Source: an uncultured Prevotella sp. (lineage in GTDB: Bacteria; Bacteroidota; Bacteroidia; Bacteroidales; Bacteroidaceae). From it: a stretch of DNA of 32,586 nt. The position numbers were made by a program, and so were the translations under genes. The notes under the pieces were generated by a model. That model saw only the letters and a list, made by a program, of their open reading frames with translations. It was not told the origin of the DNA and did no database searches. Location of the stretch: contig CAJOHP010000002.1 in assembly GCA_905234355.1 (NCBI GenBank), forward strand, positions 1-32,586. Direction: 5' to 3'. Below, in pieces: positions 27,250-32,586 of the stretch (its first letter is position 1; each line of letters starts with the position of its first letter).

Positions 27250-27894
27250 ATGAAGATAGGTATTATCGTAGCTATGGACAAGGAGCTGCAGCAGCTGCAG
27301 CAGCTTTTCTGCAGTGCCGACGTGCAGGTCAGGAAGTGCGGCATCGGCAAGGTGAATGCCGCCCTGGGCGCCCAGCGCATGATCAGTGAGTTTGGTCCCG
27401 ACGTCATCATCTCTACCGGCTGTGCCGGCGGCAACGGCGACGACATCCAGGTGCAGGACGTGGTGGTGGGCGCCGAGGTGTGCTATCACGACGTGTACTG
27501 CGGCCGGGCCGTCGACGACACGACAATCTATGGCCAGGTGCAGGGGTTGCCCGCCCGCTATGAGGCCGACCCGTGGCTGCTCCAAAAGGCGCGCGGCATA
27601 GCAGATTGCGACGTGCCCATACACCCAGGGCTCATCGTCACCGGCGACTGGTTTGTGGATTCCAAGGACAAGATGCGCGAGATTATCGGCCACTTCCCTG
27701 AGGCCAAGGCCGTCGATATGGAGTCGTGTGCCATCGCACAGGTATGCTATATTTACAAGGTGCCGTTCATCTCCTTCCGCGTCATCAGCGACATTCCACT
27801 TCGCGACACTGACGCCTCGCAGTACCACAACTTCTGGGACACTGTTGCTGAGCACTCTTTCCAGGTCACAAAGACCTTCATCGAGAGCCTGTGA
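27250..27894 (+). CDS. pfs: 5'-methylthioadenosine/S-adenosylhomocysteine nucleosidase
   Basis: MKIGIIVAMDKELQQL; CGIGKVNAALGAQRMI; STGCAGG; AVDMESCAIAQVCYIYKVPFISFRVISD. Confidence 0.94.
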   Translation: MKIGIIVAMDKELQQLQQLFCSADVQVRKCGIGKVNAALGAQRMISEFGPDVIISTGCAGGNGDDIQVQDVVVGAEVCYHDVYCGRAVDDTTIYGQVQGLPARYEADPWLLQKARGIADCDVPIHPGLIVTGDWFVDSKDKMREIIGHFPEAKAVDMESCAIAQVCYIYKVPFISFRVISDIPLRDTDASQYHNFWDTVAEHSFQVTKTFIESL

Positions 27895-27900
27895 TTGTGA

Positions 27901-27941
27901 ATTGTGAATTATGAATTGTGCATTGTGAATTATGAATTGTA
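27901..27941. repeat. Tandem 21-nt AT-rich repeat between pfs and luxS
   Basis: attgtgaattatgaattgtgc / attgtgaattatgaattgta. Confidence 0.9.
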
Positions 27942-27945
27942 AATT

Positions 27946-28455
27946 ATGGAAGTCATACAAAGTTTCACCATCGACCACACCCATCTGAAGCCGGGTATCC
28001 ATGTCTCACGCGAGGACAAGGGCTTCACCACTTTCGACCTGCGCATCACCGAGCCCAACAAGGAGCCCGCCGTTGCCCCCGCCGCCATACACAGCCTCGA
28101 GCACCTGATGGCCACCTGGTTCCGCAACTCCGAGGTGAAGGAGGATGTCGTCTATGTAGGTCCGATGGGCTGTCTCACGGGTATGTATATCATCATGAGA
28201 GACAACGGGCCATCAAACACCTACACCGTTGAGGACATGCGCCGCCTCACCATCGAGTGCCTACAGTGGATACTCACACAGGACGAGGTGCCAGCCACCC
28301 GCCCTGAGGCCTGCGGCAACTACCTGCTGCACGACCTGCCAATGTGCAAATGGGAATGTGCCCGCTATCTCGACCGCCTGCAGAACGATTTCCACTGCGA
28401 GTACACAACACTACAGATTACGCTCGACGACGGACGCGCTTTCGCAGATGCATAA
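27946..28455 (+). CDS. luxS: S-ribosylhomocysteine lyase
   Basis: SFTIDHTHLKPGIHVSR...HSLEHLMATWFRN...GPMGCLTGMYII; LuxS zinc-site HxxEH. Confidence 0.96.
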   Translation: MEVIQSFTIDHTHLKPGIHVSREDKGFTTFDLRITEPNKEPAVAPAAIHSLEHLMATWFRNSEVKEDVVYVGPMGCLTGMYIIMRDNGPSNTYTVEDMRRLTIECLQWILTQDEVPATRPEACGNYLLHDLPMCKWECARYLDRLQNDFHCEYTTLQITLDDGRAFADA

Positions 28456-28460
28456 GCCCA

Positions 28461-28498
28461 ATCATTAATCCCCAGCCATCGGGCTGGGGATTAATGAT
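28461..28498. terminator. Strong hairpin between convergent luxS and typA
   Basis: atcattaatccccagcc-atcg-ggctggggattaatgat, perfect 17-bp stem with 4-nt loop; no obvious U-tract. Confidence 0.75.
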
Positions 28499-28501
28499 AT
28501 C

Positions 28502-30310
28502 CTATCCTCGCTGTATAGAGGCTTTCTTGCGCTGGTCGTGGTCGAGAATCACCTTGCGCATACGCATCGACTTCGGTGTCACCTCCACCAGTTCGTCCTG
28601 CTTGATATACTCCAGGCACTCCTCCAGACTCATCACCGTCTTGGGGATGATACGCGCCTTGTCGTCAGTACCCGAGGCACGCACGTTGGTGAGCTGCTTG
28701 GCCTTGCACACGTTGATGACGAGGTCGTTGTCGTGCACATGCTCGCCGACCACCTGCCCCATGTAGACGTCTTCACCCGGATCGATGAAGAACTTGCCGC
28801 GGTCCTGCAGTTTGTCTATGGCATAGGCATAGGCCGTGCCGGTCTCCAGGGCAATCATCGAGCCGTTCTGCCGCCGCTCTATCTCGCCCTTGTAGGGCTG
28901 GTACTCCTTGAAGCGGTGGGCCATGATAGCCTCGCCCTGCGAGGCGGTGAGCACGTTGGTGCGCAGGCCTATGATGCCGCGCGAGGGTATCTCGAACTCG
29001 ATGTTCGTGCGCTCGCCCTGGCTCTCCATCGAGGTCATCTCGCCCTTGCGGCGCGTCACCATGTCTATCATCTTCGAGGCAAACTCCTCGGGCACGTTGA
29101 TGGTGAGCTCCTCGATGGGCTCACACCTCACGCCGTCCACCTCTTTATATATTACCTGGGGCTGTCCCACCTGCAGCTCGTAGCCCTCGCGACGCATGGT
29201 CTCGATGAGCACGGAGAGGTGGAGCACGCCTCGGCCGGAGACGACCCACTTGTCGGTAGCGTCTTCAAACGGCTCCACACGCAGGGCGAGGTTTTTTTCC
29301 AGCTCGCGCTCCAGGCGGTCGTTGATGTGGCGTGAGGTGACAAACTTGCCCTCCTTGCCGAAGAAGGGCGAGTCGTTGATGGTGAAGAGCATCGACATGG
29401 TGGGCTCGTCGATGGCGATGGGCGGCAGCGGCTCGGGCTGCTCCAGGTCGCAGATGGTGTCGCCTATCTCAAACTTGTCCAGGCCGATGACGGCACAGAT
29501 GTCGCCACACTCCACGCGGTCGGTGCGGTGGTGGCCCATGCCGTCGAAGGTGTGTAGCTCCTTTATCTTCGTCTTCTCCTGCGAGCCGTCGCGGTGGCAG
29601 ATGGTGATCTGCTGGCCGTCGGCCAGACTGCCGCGGTGCACGCGCCCCACGGCGATGCGGCCGGTGTAGCTCGAGAAGTCGAGTGAGGTGATGAGCATCT
29701 GCGGCGTGCCCTCGTTCTGCTGCGGGGCAGGTATCACCTCGAGTATCTTGTCGAGCAGGTAGGTGATGTCGCCCGTGGGCTTGGCGTAGTCCTCGCCCAT
29801 CCATCCGTTCTTGGCCGAGCCGTAGACCACGGGGAAGTCGAGCTGGTCTTCGGTGGCACCGAGGGAGAACATCAGGTCGAATACCATCTCGTAGACCTCC
29901 TCGGGGCGGCAATTGGGCTTGTCCACCTTGTTCACCACGACGATGGGCTTCAGTCCTATCTCAAGGGCCTTCTGCAGCACAAAGCGCGTCTGCGGCATGG
30001 GACCCTCAAAGGCGTCGACAAGCAGCAGACAGCCGTCGGCCATGTTGAGCACACGCTCCACCTCACCGCCGAAGTCGCTGTGGCCTGGGGTGTCGATGAT
30101 ATTGATTTTAGTGCCTTTCCAGTTGATGCTCACATTCTTCGAGAGGATGGTGATGCCCCGTTCGCGCTCCAGGTCGTTGGCGTCGAGTACTTGGTTGCTG
30201 AGGTCCTGTCCTTCACGAAACAGGTTGCCGGCCAGCATCATTTTGTCCACGAGCGTCGTCTTGCCGTGGTCCACGTGCGCTATGATAGCGATGTTTCTGA
30301 TATCCTGCAT
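28502..30310 (-). CDS. typA: Translational GTPase TypA/BipA
   Basis: [56 protein letters not shown]. Start chosen at 30310. Confidence 0.95.
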   Translation of the reverse strand: MQDIRNIAIIAHVDHGKTTLVDKMMLAGNLFREGQDLSNQVLDANDLERERGITILSKNVSINWKGTKINIIDTPGHSDFGGEVERVLNMADGCLLLVDAFEGPMPQTRFVLQKALEIGLKPIVVVNKVDKPNCRPEEVYEMVFDLMFSLGATEDQLDFPVVYGSAKNGWMGEDYAKPTGDITYLLDKILEVIPAPQQNEGTPQMLITSLDFSSYTGRIAVGRVHRGSLADGQQITICHRDGSQEKTKIKELHTFDGMGHHRTDRVECGDICAVIGLDKFEIGDTICDLEQPEPLPPIAIDEPTMSMLFTINDSPFFGKEGKFVTSRHINDRLERELEKNLALRVEPFEDATDKWVVSGRGVLHLSVLIETMRREGYELQVGQPQVIYKEVDGVRCEPIEELTINVPEEFASKMIDMVTRRKGEMTSMESQGERTNIEFEIPSRGIIGLRTNVLTASQGEAIMAHRFKEYQPYKGEIERRQNGSMIALETGTAYAYAIDKLQDRGKFFIDPGEDVYMGQVVGEHVHDNDLVINVCKAKQLTNVRASGTDDKARIIPKTVMSLEECLEYIKQDELVEVTPKSMRMRKVILDHDQRKKASIQRG

Positions 30311-30337
30311 ATATTGCCTTTGCTTAAAAATCGGGTG

Positions 30338-30345
30338 CAAAGGTA
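30338..30345 (-). promoter_or_regulatory. Bacteroidetes -7 box (TACCTTTG) for typA
   Basis: gggtgcaaaggtac on the plus strand. Confidence 0.6.
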
Positions 30346-30493
30346 CTAAGAAAAAACGAAAAACGAGAAATGACCAATAAGAAAAGTCGCTCGGAAAGAA
30401 GAAAATACCTGCCACGAACATAATAAATGTTAAATTGCTGGCGCCGTTGTTCGATTTCTCATCTCTCATTTCTCATTTCTCATTTTATTTGCG

Positions 30494-30501
30494 TACCTTT
30501 G
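30494..30501 (+). promoter_or_regulatory. Bacteroidetes -7 box (TACCTTTG) for rpsO
   Basis: gcgtacctttgcaccc, ~120 nt upstream of ATG 30621. Confidence 0.6.
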
Positions 30502-30506
30502 CACCC

Positions 30507-30620
30507 GCTTTTCGGAAAATCCGAAGCATCTGACGATGTGACGCCCCGGCCGTGATTAGCCGGACATGCATCAGAAAGATGTATTTGAGCACCCAATCCT
30601 ATAATCACATCTTTTACATT
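30507..30620 (+). promoter_or_regulatory. Candidate structured 5' leader of rpsO
   Basis: ~114-nt leader with hairpins ttcgga-aaa-tccgaa and ccggc-cgtgatta-gccgg, plus a possible gatg/catc pairing. Confidence 0.4.
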
Positions 30621-30890
30621 ATGTATCTCGACAAAGCAAAGAAGCAGGAGATCTTCACCCAGTATGGCCAGTCGGCCACCGACACAGGCTCGTGCGAGAG
30701 CCAGATAGCGCTGTTCACCTATCGCATCAAGCACCTCACCGAGCACCTCAAGCAGAACCACAAGGACTTTGCCACGGCCCGCTCGCTGACCAAGCTCGTA
30801 GGCCGTCGCCGCAAGCTGCTGAAGTATCTCTACAACAAAGACATCAACCGCTATCGTGCACTGATCAAGGCCCTCGGCCTGCGTAAGTAA
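30621..30890 (+). CDS. rpsO: 30S ribosomal protein S15
   Basis: MYLDKAKKQEIFTQYGQSATDTGSCESQIALFTYRIKHLTEHLKQNHKDFATARSLTKLVGRRRKLLKYL. Confidence 0.97.
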   Translation: MYLDKAKKQEIFTQYGQSATDTGSCESQIALFTYRIKHLTEHLKQNHKDFATARSLTKLVGRRRKLLKYLYNKDINRYRALIKALGLRK

Positions 30891-30921
30891 TCGCACGACA
30901 CAGCACAAACCAAAAGACAGA

Positions 30922-30960
30922 AGCCCCGCAGTTCTCGCTGAGAGAGTTGCGGGGCTTTCC
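30922..30960 (+). terminator. rpsO intrinsic terminator
   Basis: agccccgca ... tgcggggct, 9-bp stem followed by ttt. Confidence 0.8.
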
Positions 30961-31039
30961 TATTACAGGTGGGGCGGCTTTTCTTTTGCAGCAACAAAAA
31001 AATCATCGTGCTTTTCTTGTCCGTTTCACGAGAAATCAC

Positions 31040-31047
31040 TATCTTTG
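31040..31047 (+). promoter_or_regulatory. Bacteroidetes -7 box (TATCTTTG) for the Rpn gene
   Basis: cactatctttgtgcc, upstream of ATG 31069. Confidence 0.6.
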
Positions 31048-31068
31048 TGCCATCTAAGGGAAAGAGCC

Positions 31069-32049
31069 ATGATAAAGAACAGATACATCCGCTTCGACTG
31101 GGCTGCGAAGTATATGCTTCGCAACAAGGCCGACTTTGCCATCTTCGAGGGGCTGATCTCCGTGCTGGTGAACGAGAAGGTGACCATCGTGGAACTGCTC
31201 GACACCGAGTCGAACCAAGAGTCGCGCAACGACAAGTACAACCGCGTGGACATCAAGGCCAAGAACTCCAAGGGCGAGATCATCCTGGTGGAGATTCAGC
31301 AGACACGCGAGTACGACTACTTGCAGCGTATGATTTACGGCGTGGCAAAGACTATCACCGAGCACATGAACAGCGGCGATGCCTACCGGAACGTGAAGAA
31401 GGTGTTCAGCATCAACATCATCTACTTCAACATGGGCCAGGGCGAAGACTACCTCTACCATGGACAGACCACGCTAAAGGGCGTGCACACAAACGACAGC
31501 CTGGAGCTGACCGACTATGAGCGCGACGACCTGCAGGTGGTGCCGCCCGAACAGGTGTTCCCCGAGTATTATGTCATTCGTGTGAACGTTTTCGACAAGG
31601 AGACTGTCAACGGCTGGCTGGAGGAGTGGATGGACTACCTGAAGAACGAGCGTATCAATCCCGACACCACGGCTCCCGGCCTGCAGGAGGCCCGCAAGCG
31701 TCTGGACCTGCTGAGGATGACCGATGCTGAGCGCCGCCGCTACGAGCACGACATAGACACGCTGGTGCGCGACACCGACGTGATGCGCACCCAACTGCTG
31801 GAGGCCGAGATAAAAGGACGAAAGCAGGGAATGGCTGAAGGATTGGCCGAAGGACGTGAGAAAGGATTGGCCGAAGGTCGTGAAAAAGGATTGGCCGAAG
31901 GTCGTGAGAAAGGATTGGCCGAAGGTCGTGCCGAAGGAGAAACGAGAAAGGCTTTGGAGTCAGCCAGAAGCATGAAGGCCGATGGCATGCCCATAGAACT
32001 GATAGCAAAATACACGGGACTCTCCATGGAGGACGTTGAGAGTCTATAG
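31069..32049 (+). CDS. Rpn-family recombination-promoting nuclease / PD-(D/E)XK nuclease family protein
   Basis: MIKNRYIRFDWAAKYMLRNKADFAIFEGLISVLV...YNRVDIKAKNSKGEIILVEIQQTREYDYLQRMIYG (nuclease core), C-terminal GLAEGREK repeats and IELIAKYTGLSMEDVESL. Confidence 0.88.
   Translation: MIKNRYIRFDWAAKYMLRNKADFAIFEGLISVLVNEKVTIVELLDTESNQESRNDKYNRVDIKAKNSKGEIILVEIQQTREYDYLQRMIYGVAKTITEHMNSGDAYRNVKKVFSINIIYFNMGQGEDYLYHGQTTLKGVHTNDSLELTDYERDDLQVVPPEQVFPEYYVIRVNVFDKETVNGWLEEWMDYLKNERINPDTTAPGLQEARKRLDLLRMTDAERRRYEHDIDTLVRDTDVMRTQLLEAEIKGRKQGMAEGLAEGREKGLAEGREKGLAEGREKGLAEGRAEGETRKALESARSMKADGMPIELIAKYTGLSMEDVESL
31840..31932 (+). repeat. In-frame 24-nt tandem repeat, ~4 units (GLAEGREK)
   Basis: ggattggccgaagg[a/t]cgtgaraaa at 31840, 31864, 31888, 31912 (last diverges to GLAEGRAEG). 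Confidence 0.95.
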
Positions 32050-32086
32050 TCTGTGAGTATCATATCATAATGTATAACTTTTTACG

Positions 32087-32278
32087 GCACTAACAGAACT
32101 GTATTGCTCTTACAACCAACTTGCCGCTCTCGATGTATCGAAGAACACAGCACTGGAAACACTATATTGCGACAACAACAGCATAAAGGGGGCTGACATG
32201 GATGCACTCATCAGCAGTTTGCCGCAAAGTACTACCAATAGGCCTAAATACTTCTACGTTATAGGTGGGTTCTATTAA
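32087..32278 (+). pseudogene. Truncated leucine-rich repeat protein fragment
   Basis: Open frame ALTELYCSYNQLAALDVSKNTALETLYCDNNSIKGADMDALISSLPQSTTNRPKYFYVIGGFY*; no in-frame start (taa at 32075-32077); stop supplied by the adjoining repeat element. Confidence 0.8.
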
Positions 32279-32456
32279 TTCCCACGGTTTGTGTTGACAT
32301 AGATGGAGTATTAACCTTTTGCCATCTTTCTGGCTCTTTTTGTTTCATCCTGTAAGTCTCATCGGTCGTGTAGCCCGCTACACTCTCTCTTCGACTTACA
32401 GACTGAAAGCAAAAATAGCTTAAAAATCTGCCAAAGCTAATTAATAGAACCCACCT
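32264..32456. mobile_element. MITE-like element, 193 bp, 18-bp perfect terminal inverted repeats
   Basis: aggtgggttctattaatt (32264-32281) and aattaatagaacccacct (32439-32456); long internal imperfect hairpin 32338-32358/32393-32414 with inner palindrome gtgtagcccgctacac. Left 55 nt shared with 1528-1582. Confidence 0.75.
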
Positions 32457-32466
32457 TTAAATAATA

Positions 32467-32586
32467 TTATCCCATGACCACGTCGAGTACCATCATCAGT
32501 ACGAAACCGATGGCAAAGCCGATGGTGCTGAGGTTGGAGTGCTGGCCTTCTGAAGCTTCGGGAATCAGTTCTTCTACGACGACGTA
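32467..32586 (-). CDS. ZIP family metal transporter, C-terminal end (runs off window)
   Basis: Reverse translation YVVVEELIPEASEGQHSNLSTIGFAIGFVLMMVLDVVMG*. Confidence 0.8.
   Translation of the reverse strand, partial: YVVVEELIPEASEGQHSNLSTIGFAIGFVLMMVLDVVMG

Noticed and set aside
31840-31932. Possible CRISPR-like array
   Set aside because: Units are contiguous 24-nt repeats with no spacers, in frame in a coding sequence; no cas genes in the window.
1528-32315. The two element copies as ends of one 30-kb composite transposon
   Set aside because: The interval is mostly conserved housekeeping genes with no transposase or integrase; copies are better explained as dispersed repeats.
1-32586. 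tRNA/rRNA genes
   Set aside because: No convincing T-arm/CCA-like or rRNA sequence was noticed by eye; tRNAscan/Infernal would be needed to exclude them formally.

Overview
The window looks like Bacteroidales (Prevotella-like) chromosome. The evidence is TAnnTTTG-type -7 promoter boxes, BspA-type LRR proteins, IlvE/XseAB/TypA/LuxS homologs and repeat-rich intergenic regions. About 27 protein-coding genes can be supported. They include a Bax-inhibitor-1 protein, a small XRE-like protein, lutABC, and a tightly packed eight-gene minus-strand block (MATE, 61-aa membrane protein, RfbB, duplicated TM/PH-like protein, PurT, acyltransferase, FdtA/QdtA-like cupin, GNAT/FemAB-like). They also include an S8 protease, xseAB, DUF6722-like, ilvE, DUF975-like, trmB, a BspA-like LRR protein, mrp, a GH51 arabinofuranosidase, an orphan receiver, YfhO-like, pfs-luxS, typA, rpsO, an Rpn-family nuclease, an LRR gene remnant and the end of a ZIP transporter. 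Most of it is housekeeping. The most interesting signals are: (1) an Rpn-family nuclease whose C-terminus carries exact 24-nt in-frame tandem repeats and possible internal starts, matching the gene-within-gene toxin/antitoxin phage-defence layout; (2) a 193-bp MITE-like element with perfect 18-bp TIRs and a nested hairpin, which truncates an LRR gene and has a partial copy 30.7 kb away; (3) a modular family of dispersed inverted repeats (27-mer and 16-mer modules, plus a 39-bp hairpin built from ~22-nt repeats); (4) small unannotated proteins and a likely leaderless gene; (5) a structured rpsO leader. No tRNA, rRNA or CRISPR array was seen. All family calls come from reading the sequences; no database search was run.
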